Of a stretch of DNA of 64,000 nt, positions 1 through 11,145 are shown in pieces. The stretch spans positions 62,001-126,000 of the forward strand of contig KV748278.1 of NCBI GenBank assembly GCA_001692895.1, in the 5' to 3' direction. This stretch comes from Cenococcum geophilum 1.58 (lineage: Eukaryota; Ascomycota; Dothideomycetes; Gloniales; Gloniaceae). The translations under genes and the position numbers were made by a program. Numbering within the stretch: position 1 is the stretch's first letter; every line of letters begins with the position of its first letter. The notes beneath the pieces were generated by a model that did not search any database, was not told where the DNA came from, and worked only from the letters and a program-made list of their open reading frames with translations.

Positions 1-1871
1 ATCCGTCACAACGTCCCCATGCTTGTAGTAGCAAACACTGAAAACCACATATGCCATTAAGTCGGGCCGTATCTTGCTCACCTGTTGAGGAATATCTTCA
101 CCATTGAAGATACCAGCCTTCTCCGCATTAATGAACACGGTATTACACCAGCCTTGTGCGCCCTCCGTGAATGCATAAGGTTGAGCCAACGCCATCATCT
201 GCTCGTCAGCACCGAGGGCACAAAGAGAATAAAGGCCCAGATAATCAATCCCGTATGCCCATTTGGATGCCGTGAATCCACCGTGGCCAGGCGGACGCAC
301 ATTAATTTCAATTAAGAAGCAATCGGACTCCCCTTGTAGTTGGCGATGATGCGGGCGCAGGTCTATTATCCCATCCTTCGTGTTATACTCCACTTCCGAG
401 TTTATGACACGGGCCTCAATGTGAAAAACCCCGTTCTGAAGGCCAAGGCGGACAAGAATCTCGTGGAGCTTGCGGCGCAGCAGCTCCTTTTCGGCGGCCG
501 GATGATTGGAAGGCCACATCTGGTCAGTCTCGAGAAAATCTCCGCCGTCGAAGCGATCGTCCTCTGCCGTACAAGGGAACCCGTCTACGACTTCAAAGAA
601 TAAAACTTCCCCGTGCAAAAGGACAAAGTTGCAGTCAACTTCGGGACCTTCTACGAAGGTATCGATGAGCACATTCCCTTCTGCCGTTGACTTTAGTTTT
701 AAAACCGCTACGTAGAGCTGGTCTTCAGTGTCGGCCCTAAAGACCCCTTCGGAACCGTAACCGTTGCAGGGCTTAACGATGAGAGGATAAGTAACCGCAT
801 TCTTCGTAAGCTCATCTTTCAGCTCCTCAAGATTTTTAACCCGAACGGGCTGCATAGAGTGCTGTATCAACTGGCTGGTTGAGTGTTTATCTATACAAGT
901 CTTGATCGCATCAATTGGCTCGGTGTGGAGACCTAGGGCCTTCGCAACTTCTGCCACATAAATGAAATAAGGATCCTTGAAAGTCGTTATCCCATGGAAT
1001 GGACGGCCGTCATTCTTAAGCACTGTGAGAATTCTCTGCGCCAAGCCGTCATCCAAATTCATGTCGATTGGAAGGTACTGTTCGATGGCTGGATATTGTG
1101 CCGAATGATGTTGGAGGAAGTGACCTTCCGGGCCAATAAGCGTGATGCGAATTCCTAGGCCGTACGCTGAGCGTAACCAGTCTGCCATGACCAGAGGATG
1201 TCGACTTGCAACAATGACAAGCCGGTTTTTGAGCAATGGCGAGGCTGCAATCCACGCCAAGGACAACCTTGCAGCTATCTCTTCATTCACCAAGGCCATG
1301 TTCTGACGAACATCTGAATCGGACTTTATCAGGATGGCACCAGCGACAGCCTCAATGAGCTCCTGGGGCTGGAGATTGGGGATTGTGGCCGGGTTGTAGT
1401 AATGCAAGAGAGAATTTGTTGATAAAAAACCGGCACAGCTTTGAACCAAAGTGCACCCGAGCATGCGGCGCTGAATAAAATCTGCCTGGACCAGATACCC
1501 ACGGCCATATGGTACAAGGAGCTTAATCCCAATTTCAAGCGTGTCAGACGAGAGCAAACGCTGTGAGTTTTCGATGATGTAATTCAGCACGGCTTTGACC
1601 TCAGGAGTTGACGCGTCGTCAAAGTATAATTTTGCCGTTTCTTTATTTATACTGAACGTATTTGCTCGCCTGACGTACAAGTCAAGCACGGCGAGCGGTG
1701 TGGTGGAGAATCCAGAATGTATCGAGTGGGAAACCCATTGGCAATCATATTCAGCTGGACCTTATCAGCAATGCATGCTATATGGGCATTGTATTATTTT
1801 TGGTGATTACCATTGTCTTTAGCGAGAGTGAACGGAGCAAGTGGCGAAGACGAGGTCTCTAGCGGGGACAT
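1..1871 (-). CDS. ATP-grasp family ligase (3' end outside window)
   Basis: The frame is open from ATG 1871-1869 to the left edge once one intron (1810-1755) is removed, giving 605 residues with the C-terminus missing. Exon 1 encodes a 20-residue Ser/Pro-rich start; the splice joins it to the segment AEYDCQWVSHS. ATP-grasp features are clear: IVKP (346-349) before the glycine-rich loop NGYGSEG (351-357), FVEGPEVD (387-394), FHIEARV (464-470) and the metal/ATP-binding strand IEINVRPPGH (502-511). The family forms carboxylate-amine bonds through an acyl-phosphate. The closest architecture I know is the carnosine-synthase-like or fungal natural-product ATP-grasp enzymes; the substrate cannot be told. 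Codons look normal with no RIP damage, and no signal peptide is seen, so it is probably cytosolic. It is the last host gene before a 60-kb transposon nest. Confident of the family, not of the reaction. Confidence 0.9.
1755..1810 (-). other. Spliceosomal intron of the ATP-grasp gene
   Basis: A 56-bp intron with donor GTAATC, a branch-like TGCTGAT close to the acceptor, and acceptor CAG. It splits a codon after its first base. Without removal the frame meets TGA then TAA; with removal it runs open from ATG 1871. Size and branch-to-acceptor spacing are typical of filamentous ascomycetes. Confidence 0.8.
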
Positions 1872-2245
1872 GTTGCTGGGTCTGGGTCGAGCAAGTAAGA
1901 GAGGATGGATGGCGGAAACAGATAACCCGGTTAGTTATAGGCCGTCCTGTGCATATATGGAAGAATCTTCCTTTTGACTCATAACGTGTGGGTGCACGGG
2001 CCTACCTCGTGTACGCTTTTCCTTATCAGAAAATACAAAAATACACCTTTTTATATACCTATAAGTTAATAAGGTTTTGCTAAATTTTTATAAATTTTTA
2101 AATATAACTTATTAAATACTAAAGCTTTAAATTTTTATATTTAAAAAATTAATTAATTTTTTAGATTAATATAAATATAAAAATTAAATTGGCATTTTAT
2201 AATAAAGTTATTAATAACTTAATTATAGAGCTATATTTTATATAA
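1872..2245. other. Upstream region of the ATP-grasp gene and left border of the repeat island
   Basis: Composition changes abruptly near 2,020 from balanced host DNA to over 75% A+T. The 5'-flank of the ATP-grasp gene is therefore only about 150 bp of normal DNA. A small dyad with 6-bp arms (GGAAGA/TCTTCC) lies near 1960. No gene is seen, and no promoter element can be assigned firmly. Confidence 0.4.
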
Positions 2246-2425
2246 ATAATTAATTTAACGTCTAATGTCGATCCCTATTAGGCCTACGTAGACTACTCCT
2301 TATATATATATAGGGAGAAAACTCTATTTAAGAAAACCTCGTAATCTATCTCCCCGCCTTTTAAAACTCGCCTATTTAGCGCCTATAAGTCACCTATAGT
2401 GCTCTACTACCTTACTTTTTAACCT
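2246..2425 (-). mobile_element. 3'-end fragment of the D-family LINE
   Basis: About 170 bp match the left ends of the D repeat at 23,150-23,335 and the reverse complement of 50,830-51,020, starting at AACGTC and running through the 'gggagaaaactc' and 'gtgctctactac' blocks. The match stops near 2425, so this is a 5'-truncated LINE insertion read from the minus strand. It is heavily RIPped compared with the 50,736 copy. Confidence 0.65.
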
Positions 2426-2980
2426 CCTTAAGAACTATATATTTTATATATAAATAAGCTTTTTAATAATTGTATTACTATATATATATACTAGCGTCTA
2501 TATATTGCTTGGCAGTATCTATCTCAGCAATGCACAATACTAAGACCTCCTGCAATATTCGCGAATATCGAACGCAGTCACTACGTGGCTAATTCGCTTT
2601 TCCCACCCGCCATCCCTTATACTCAGTATGCATTATATAGATAGCGCTTTAAGGCAATTCTTTAGCAGGTGCTAGGAACTAGTAAAACCGCTAAGAACTA
2701 GCATTAGTGCGACTACCACAATTAGATAGTCTTGCAGCTATAGGCTTGCGGTCAGGGACATCTAGCTGCTTTAGGGCAAATCCTTAGCAGATTTGAGTGC
2801 TAGGTACTAGCAAAACTGTTAAGAACTAGCCCTAGAGCGACCTTATAGCCCTACGCCTCCCAATTATACAAAAATTAAATATCCCCCTCACGTGACTGCG
2901 ATAGATAGATTATATTGTAATTAAATTTTATAATCCTTTATTAAAATTATTACAAATTATAAAAATAGATTTAAACTTAT
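2426..2980. other. AT-rich spacer with a short direct duplication
   Basis: No gene is seen. About 2647-2706 and 2769-2846 are diverged direct copies (both begin 'gctttaRggcaa' and contain 'aactag' pairs). A perfect 14-bp palindrome, ATATTCGCGAATAT, lies near 2557. This is probably degraded transposon DNA of unknown type. Confidence 0.35.
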
Positions 2981-3090
2981 AACGTGAGCGATAGGGTTAT
3001 AATAGTTTAGAATTTTAAAACTATGCATAAACGAAATTTGTTAAGAACCTCTATAACTATACCAACTATTATAGCCCTATTGCTTACGTT
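2981..3090. repeat. Short inverted repeat (MITE-like)
   Basis: Arms 2981-3008 and 3064-3090 are inverted copies (AACGTGAGCGATAGGG against the complement of CCCTATTGCTTACGTT), separated by about 55 bp of AT-rich DNA. The arm differences are transitions. The size suits a MITE or the ends of a deleted DNA transposon. No related transposase is seen. Confidence 0.5.
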
Positions 3091-3186
3091 AATTATATTA
3101 TATTTTTATTTTATTAACTATATTTTTTAATTTTACTAAATATTATATAATTATAACGTTCTTATAACGTACTCTATAAGCGAAAT

Positions 3187-3533
3187 GTTCGCGCCTAAAC
3201 TATACTAAAAAAATAGAATATTATACCTAAATATCTTACCACATAAGAATAAAAATTCTAAAAATTTAACATAGGCTTTTATATATACTTTATACCTCCT
3301 ATTAAAATTTTATAGTAATTAGTTTAGTAGTTTTTAAGATATTAAAGTTTAGAGCTAAAATGAAGTTAAAATATTTATCCTAAGAACTAATAAACTAATT
3401 ACTATAAAATTTTAATAGGAGGTATAAAGTATGTATAAAAGCCTAGGTTTAAATTTTTAGAATTTATTATTATATAGTAGTTAAGATATTTAGGTATAAT
3501 ATTCTATTTTTTAGATAGGATTTAGGCGCGAAC
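3187..3533. repeat. Long foldback (palindromic) element
   Basis: Two arms of about 145 bp (3187-3331 and 3386-3533) are near-perfect inverted copies; the outer ends read GTTCGCGCC and its complement. Even the 54-bp centre is partly self-complementary. A transcript would form a hairpin of about 350 nt. It carries no ORF. It could be a foldback/MITE element or a head-to-head duplication later hit by RIP. Confidence 0.7.
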
Positions 3534-3551
3534 TATTAGCAACTTAGTTAA

Positions 3552-3771
3552 TCGAGGTATAAGTATAGCAGGAAGGACGCATATAAGCCTATATAATTAG
3601 ATAGTCTATAAACAAGAATCTAAAGCTAAAGAAAAGAAAGGAGAAGAAGAGCAGCGCTGGTTAAGGTAGGGTTCTTTTATATAGTCCTCTAGTTATATAA
3701 CTATAAAGTTTTACAAAGTTCTACCAAGTTCTGCTAGCTAAATTCTGCGGTTTTCTGCTAGTGCCGTAATA
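3552..3771 (-). repeat. LTR of Gypsy element C (3' LTR)
   Basis: The LTR ends in CCGTAATA (a mutated CCGTGACA, as in the F element) directly against a C8 run at 3772-3780, the complement of a polypurine tract. This places the 3' LTR on the left of a minus-strand element. The outer end (about 3552) is inferred by weak alignment with the F LTR start and is uncertain. Confidence 0.5.
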
Positions 3772-5318
3772 TCCCCCCCCTTAGTAACGCTTGCCCTTAG
3801 GCTTTATATATCCATATTACTCCTATAGAGCATTCTTATCCTTATATTTTTCCAGTAGCTTATTATCTTTACTCTATTAGTACTTTATCTACTTATCTAG
3901 GTACTTTAGGGGTCCTAGTTTATTAGGGTAACGGCTATAGAATTTTTAAAGCTTATAGGGACTACTAATAAAGTTCTATATAAGGTACTAGGTAGGATTT
4001 AGGTTATAGCCTTTCTAATTAATACGGTACTTTAGCGTTCTCCTTACTAGCTTATAGGCTAGTATTTCTTTAATTTTTTATTCGTTGTTATTATTAACTT
4101 AAACTAGTAGGGGAGGTTTGTTCTTTTATCTAGGTAATAGGTTATTTATAGCCTTTTATAGCTTATCTGGTAAGAAGATAGAGTAGACCTTAATTAAATC
4201 TAGGGGCTTTACTTTATATAAGTTGCTTGTTTTTTTAAGGACCCTATACGGTCCTGCTATTTAATAGTTTAGCGTATAGCTAGGCCGTTTTATCTTTTAG
4301 TTCTCTATTATAACCTAGACTATATTACCTATAATAAAGTTAAGCTCGCGCCTATACTTATTTGCCTACTATTTTATTAATCTTTAGGCCTTTTTTAGAT
4401 TTTTATAGGCTACTATCTAGGCTTCCTTTAAGCGCTTAGCGTACTACTAGGCTTTCTTATAAGATAGTTTCTTATATATAGTCTATGGTCCTTCTAGCCT
4501 ATCCTAATTAAAGCTTCTTTAGGGTAAATCCCCTATTTCTAGTTAGATAGGTGTAAATCCCATAGATTTATAGGGTAGGGTTGCCTAGGTGCAGTCTATT
4601 AGGGGTAGTAGTTTACCCTAGTTATTCTAGAAGTAGTTAATAAAGGGCCGAAGTCTCTAGTCTAAGTATTAATTTATAATCTCCGTCTAGCTGTTTATCT
4701 GGGGGTAGTATATTATAAAAAGCTTTAGCCTAATCCTTAGGATTTAGGTAAACTTGTTTTGGAAAGCTAATATAAACTACGGCCTATAGTCTAATATAAT
4801 AGTATCTAGTAGTCCGTAAATTTAGTAGATATAGTAGATATATAGTTAGGCCGCCTCTTTAGTATTAATATTCTTATAATAGGGAATTAAAAAAGGGCGT
4901 TTACTAAAGCAGTTAACTAGGATTATAACTATATTATACCCGTTATAGTCTATTAGTGGTTTATAGAAGTTTATAAAGATATACTATTTAGGGCGCTTAG
5001 GTATTAAAAGTGGCTTTAATAGTCCTAAGGTCTTATCTTATAGAATTATAAACCTATAGCAGTTATTGCAGTTCTATATATAACGGTTAATATCTATAAC
5101 TATTCTAGGCCAGTAGTAATAATTACTAATAATCTTATTAGTCTTATTTTTTTAGGGTAAGCTATAGAGACCTAGGTATATGCTTTAGCAATAAACTAGA
5201 TTTATAAGTTATATTTCTTTACTACTATTAGCTATTCCTAGTGCTTAACTAGTCTATTTTTAAGGGATAATAAGCTAGTAACGTCCTTTACCTTTTCGCG
5301 GTACTTCTATAGAGAAGG
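3772..5318 (-). pseudogene. Gypsy element C, integrase region of pol (RIPped)
   Basis: The minus-strand relic of a Ty3/Gypsy pol 3' part, read from right to left, shows the integrase zinc-binding region (…NKTNKI…YYYQP…NRYIQNCNNC near 5,200-5,060) and then the DDE core beginning with a DFYKPLID-like block and FSKRPF (near 5,000-4,870). Stops are TAA/TAG in place of Gln/Trp codons. The polypurine tract at 3772-3780 adjoins the LTR. The coding relic is cut at 5318 by element A, and its upstream part resumes at 22,010. Family call is firm; exact frames were not followed base by base. Confidence 0.65.
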
Positions 5319-5742
5319 TGTAACGGAACCTTATATTAAGTACTACAGTAGGTTCTATTAATAGGCTAGGTGTATAGGTAATGCAAATTAAAGTCAACAA
5401 CGTAATAATAACTGGTGGAGTGGTTGCCTAACAGATTAACTCTAATTATATTCTGAGAATTACTACAAGGAAGGAACTATCTAGGTAGGGACTAAGGGTC
5501 CTTAAATATATAACCGTACTCCTATAAAATCCTTCTTATATATAATATACGCGTTATACGTAAGGTATATAAGTTCCTCCTATTCCTCTTATTTAATACG
5601 TAGTATATTATATAATCTTAGTTACTACTCTTTATTATATAGTTCTACCGGCTCTATTTTAGACTGTGCCTAAATTAACTAACTAGCTTCTTCCGACTCT
5701 TCTTTAAGTAGTTATAATATCGTACTTAAAGCGTCCATAACA
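5319..5742 (-). repeat. 3' LTR of element A
   Basis: This 424-bp LTR pairs with 21581-22004. It begins TGTAACGGAACC and ends ATAACA (a mutated GTAACA). The adjoining CTATCTCCCTCC is the complement of a polypurine tract, giving minus-strand polarity. Confidence 0.9.
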
Positions 5743-8700
5743 CTATCTCCCTCCTTTCTATCTTTATCTTTAAAGATTTTTAATATCTCTAAGTTGTTTA
5801 CTAGAGGTATAATGTCTATCTAATTAATTTGGTTAATATTATTACTTATTATACCTAAAGTATCTTCTTCTTTATACGCGTAATGTTATGCTCGCACTAT
5901 TGCTGCTATATTATCGCTTGGTGAAATTATACTATCTCTATATTCTCGTTGTGCGAAAGAGGGGTTAGTCTACGTTGCGCTAGTAAGTCCTTTATCTTAA
6001 TAACCGTCCTCTTACTTAGAGTGCACTAAAGCAAATATTCGTTCTTCTTGCAATGTTTGCTTTACCTCTAACGCTAAGTATACGCGTCCTATTACTCTTA
6101 ATAGTCTTTAAGTTCCCTAAGTAATTTATTATAGGGTTTTGTGTTTAATCTGCTGCTGCGAAGCTCGATAGTGACCTAGCGTAAGCCCTTATTAAACTTA
6201 AGCGTTCTCGTAACGCTAAATAGAAGGCTTTAAATGCCCGCATCGCGGTATCTGCTTAGCTGCTTCGTCTTAAAAAGGTATATAAGAAGGTCTGTTTTAA
6301 GGAGTGGAAACTAGTAGAATAAGGTCTATAGGAACTTGGTAATAAAAGGACTGACTTTCCTCCTATAGTAAAGGAAACAACTCTAAGTAGTTCGGTAGTC
6401 GCTCTTCCTAGGTCCCCCTTAGATAACTCATTCTTTAGTAATTCTTCTTTATTAATATTACCTAACCTCTTCTCTTTTAATACTCCTGTACCTTTTCTAT
6501 AGCATTTTTTAAATTCTCTAATAGTTCCTAGGTAGTCTTATTATAGCCTATCCACTTAACCTTATACTATGTTTTATTGTTAATGTCCTTATAACTAACA
6601 ATCCTTAAAACTTGCTATTTATCTTCTTCTCGTCCTCTATACGTGTCTGCTTCGTAAATTAGTAGCTTAATATTTCTATATACTGGCTCTAGCATTACAA
6701 TATACTATATAGGGTAGATCTTTATTTTAGCTAGTAGGTTTAACTTAAATATAACCGGTAAAATCCTTTAAATGATTTTAAAAGGTCCTAGTTTAACGTA
6801 GTCCAACTTCTTACTTAGTTATCAACTTTTAAAATTTTTGTGTAGTAGCTATACTTTATCTCCCTCCTTAAAATCTGGTCCCTTAGATCTCTTAGCGTTA
6901 TAGTATTTTTTTATTCTCTATTATACTACCTTAGCTATTTCTATAAGGTTTGTATAAAGATTTATTAAAGTCTCTATTCTCTACTTAGCTATATAATTTA
7001 TCTTTTTTACTTAACGTGGCGATAATAATGTTCTTAGCTTATATCTATAATTCGCCTTAAATAGTAAAGTACCCATTCCTTCTTATAGTGTTACATTATA
7101 TATAAACTATATAACTAGTAATAGTAATACCTAATTGTTCTATATGTAATTAATATAGTGTCTTAGATACTACTTTAGTATCTACTTTAATCTTTTTATT
7201 TAACTGTCTGTCTGCGAATAATATACGGTGGAAGTTACTGCTTAAACTCCTTGCTTCGCTAAGAATACCTCCTAAAATGCTGCTACGAATCTTAGATCTC
7301 TATCCGATATAATCTTACTTAGTACTCTATATCTTATAAACACTTCCTTAATATAGATTTTAGCGACATCTTCTACTAAGATTTCTTCTGTATATACTAT
7401 AAAGTATCCCCACTTTATAAGCTTGTCTACTATTACTAAGATTATATTATAATCTTATCTGGTAATAGAATCTCTTAACTTTAGTAACTTAATAATAAAG
7501 TCCTATAATATAACCTCCTATAGTCTCTCTAGTGTTTTAATAGGTTATAGCTCTCTATATAGCTTATACCTTATTAGTTTATTTCTTTAATAATCTAGAT
7601 ACTCTTTAGTAACCTTTCTAGTTATCCTCTAGATTCCGTTAATAATATACTCCTCCTAAAGTCTTAATACTAAGCCTATAGCTCCGTTATATCCTTAAGT
7701 CATTCCCTTATAGAATTCTTCTATAAAATGCTCTGCTATGCTTTTTAGGATGTACTTTACTTCTTAGTTCTTGTATATATCTAACTATAGATCTTCTAGC
7801 TATGCTTTTAGAATTCTTTATATCTAAAAGCTTTCTAATATCTTATAAACGTTCTTTAACTTATCCTTCTAAGTTGCTATAACTTTTAAATAATTGTACC
7901 TAATTAGTCCGTCCTTATCTTTTCGCAGTAAAGCCCCTAATGGCTTTTCGTTATTTTATAGTTTAGCCTTTTAACTTAACGTATCGGCTCGCGTATTATC
8001 TGTACCCTTAGTATACTAAATCTTGAAATGGTATTCTATAAGTATCTCTGCCCATCTAACCTACCTTTAATTAAGTTCCTTTATTATTAAAAATCCTGTT
8101 AGGTTCTTATAATCCGTCTTAACTATAAATAGTTTCTTTATGCCTTGCAAGAATGCTCTCTATTTCTTTAGTACTGTAACTATACCTAATAACTTCTTAT
8201 TATAGATGTTATAGTTTAGTTCCGGTAGTATTATTTTTTAACTATAATATACTACTGGGTGCCATCCGTCTAGATGCTTCTATATAAAATATGCCCCTAG
8301 TGCAAAGTCTAATATATCTATCTCTATAACCGTTTCTAGTTTTAGTTAATAGATTTTAAGAACTAGCTCCTAGGTAAACAACCTCTTAACTTCTTTAAAT
8401 AGTTTTTATTATTTCTTTCCCTATACCTATAGTTCTTCTTTTTTTATTAATTATGTAAATAGTTTAATATCCTTTAATTATTATGCTATAAACCTTCTAT
8501 AGTAATTATAAAACCCTAAAAACGATCTTAATTATATAACGTTCTCTAGTTCTTACCAATTCACTATAACCTTAATCTTCTTTAGATCTATACTAAGTTG
8601 GCCTAGTTTAATAATAAATCCTATAAAATCGGTCTTTTTAATAAAGAACTTGTATTTCTTAATCACTACTAGTATCTGTTCCTTTTATAGTCTCTTTAAA

Positions 8701-10724
8701 ACCTATTTAACGTGTTCTCTGTGTTCTTCCTTAGTTATTAAGTAGATAATAATATTGTTAAGATATACTATAACAAATTCATCTAAGTGTTCTCCTAATA
8801 CATTATTAATACGCTTCTAGAAAGTTACTAGTGCGTTTATAAGCCTAAATTGCATAACTAATAGTTTATATAGTCCTTCCTTTGACCTAAAGGCTGCCTT
8901 CTATTTGTCGCCTTCCTTAATCTTAATCTAATAGTACACCTATCTTAGATCTAGCTTTGTAAAGATTTGCGCATTACCTATCCTGTTTTAAATTTCGCTA
9001 ATTAAGGGTAAAGGATACCTATCCTTTCTAGTAATGCTATTTAACTATCTGTAGTTAATATATAGNCTTAGTTTACCGTTCTTCTTTAGTATAAACAGTA
9101 CTGGATAACCTACTAATAACTGCGATGGTCTAATGTATCCCTTTCGTAAGTTTTTTTTGGATAAACTCTTTTAATACTCTACCTTCTTCTTTAGTAAGCT
9201 TATAGATTGGAAAGAACCTTAGACTTATTTCTAGTTTTAATTCTATCTTATAGTCCTATGCTATATACTTTAATAGCTTTTTACTTTCTAGTGACTATAG
9301 TTTTCTACCGTACTTGTGGTATCTCTTTAGTATATAACTTAGTCCTTTTTCTATTTCTTTATAGGTCGCTTCTATTTAGTGCTATACTAACTTAGCTTGT
9401 TATCGCATCTTACGGCGTTAAGTATCTCTAATATCGACTTAACCTGTAATCTAATTGATCTTTAGATTGTATTTCTGTAACTAAGGCATTCCTAATACTA
9501 CCTTATTGTTCCCTAATGGTAATATATTAAAAGACATCTCGATTTATCTCCCTTTAATAGTTAACTAAATAGGTCCTATTTTGAGATTGATAATGCCTCC
9601 TCCATAGGCTATCAGATCTTTTAAAATTATCACTAATAGGTAAGAACGTTTCTTTTGTCTGTATAGTAATCCTATTTTTTTAACTACTACTAGCGAGATG
9701 TGGTTCCTTATTGCTCTACTATCTATTAATACCTCAAACTATTAATCTTGCCACTTAATCTATAAATTTAGGTGTTAACCTTAAATTCCTTTAAGGGTTT
9801 AAGGCTCTATTACTAGTTCCCTCTAGTTCCGTAGGCCTCTACTTTTCCTAACTATTAGCTACTTAATCCTATTTATACTTAGTCCAACTTAGGCCAATAC
9901 TTAGTTCGCTTTTTGTCTTTAATATGCTATAGACAGGTATTCTCTAGATATTTCTACTATTATCGTTTATCTAGGCATTCTTCTATAAGGAATCTTTCTA
10001 GTTAAAGTATTAAGTCCCCTTGTCCTTAAACTTCTACTAGGTGCTAACTATGTATATATTTAGCGTTTTAATACTTCGCCTCGTCCGTTATCTAATACAT
10101 TCTTATTAAATACTTCCGATTTTTGTCCTTTAGTGCCCTATATATATTATACGCATTATCTACGTATGCTATCTATAATAGTATATAATGTGCTTAGTGT
10201 CTTAGGTTAACTCTTAGTTTATCTTTATTTTTAAGTTTAAACCTTTCTTGTATTAATCTGAGTGTTGCGACTTTGTTTATAAGTATTAAGATTCGCCTTT
10301 CGCTTCTCTAGTCCTCTAATTACTTCTCTAGATCCTTTAATATTATAATTAAGGCCCCCTTAATATAAGTTATAGCCTTCTCCGTAATCGGGTAGTCTTG
10401 GATAACTTTTTCATCTAGCTATATATAGAAATCTTCCTATTTATTATTATGTCGTTACCTATACCACTTTTAGTACAGTTACTTAAGTATATATAACTTA
10501 TTTATAAAGAAATATCTCTTTATTACTGCGTTATAATAGCCTATTATATATTATTCTTTAAACCTAGTAGAAATCCCTAGATCCTCTTCTTGCTCTAGTT
10601 TAGTAAGCTACTTAGCTCTTAGTGTGCCTATTCTTAGCCTATTAGTAATTCTTCGTATTAGCGCTCTATCCCTTATACGTCCTAATATGCTAAATCTCTT
10701 ATCTAGTTTCTATTCTTGCTATAC
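5743..10724 (-). pseudogene. Element A pol relic (protease-RT-RNase H-integrase part)
   Basis: This is the Gypsy pol relic downstream of the B insertion, colinear with 11,146-16,250 of element B. The RT catalytic box lies near 8,745-8,785 and reads VYLNNIIIYL on the minus strand: both aspartates of the canonical YLDD have become Asn through G-to-A change. The integrase core is homologous to B 12,620-12,950. In-frame stops are TAA/TAG throughout. One assembly N is at 9066. The gag portion lies beyond B (18,865-21,535). Confidence 0.8.
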
Positions 10725-11145
10725 TATAACGAAGCCTTATAGTAGGAACTACGGTAGACTTGTTAATGGGCTAGGTATATAGGTATTGCAAGTAAATCAA
10801 CAACGTAATAACCGCTAGTAGAGTAGTTGCCTAATAGATTAACTCTAATTATATTCTAAGAATTACTACAAGGAAGGAACTATCTAGGTAGGGACTAAGG
10901 GTCCTTAAATACACAACCGTACTCCTATGAAAGTCGTTGCTCTATCTACTCTATCTACTCTACTCGCTCTATTATAGATCTTATAGATTATATAGATTAT
11001 ACAGATTATATTACGTAACTTTACTTACTATTCCTCGTTATATAGTTCTATGGGTTTTATCCTAGACCGTGCTTATATTAACTAACTAGCTTCTTCCGAC
11101 TCTTCTCTAAGTAGTTATAATATTGTACTTAAAGCGTCCGTAATA
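10725..11145 (-). repeat. 3' LTR of element B
   Basis: The LTR starts as TATAACGAAGCC, a RIPped TGTAACGGAGCC, and ends GTAATA. The centre contains short 'ctatctact' and 'agattata' iterations absent from the A LTR. The polypurine complement CTATCTCCCTCC follows at 11146. Confidence 0.9.

Noticed and set aside
85-1822. Short ORFs on both strands over the left 1.8 kb
   Set aside because: They are overlapping frames of the ATP-grasp gene, which has family motifs and a good intron; the shadows have none.
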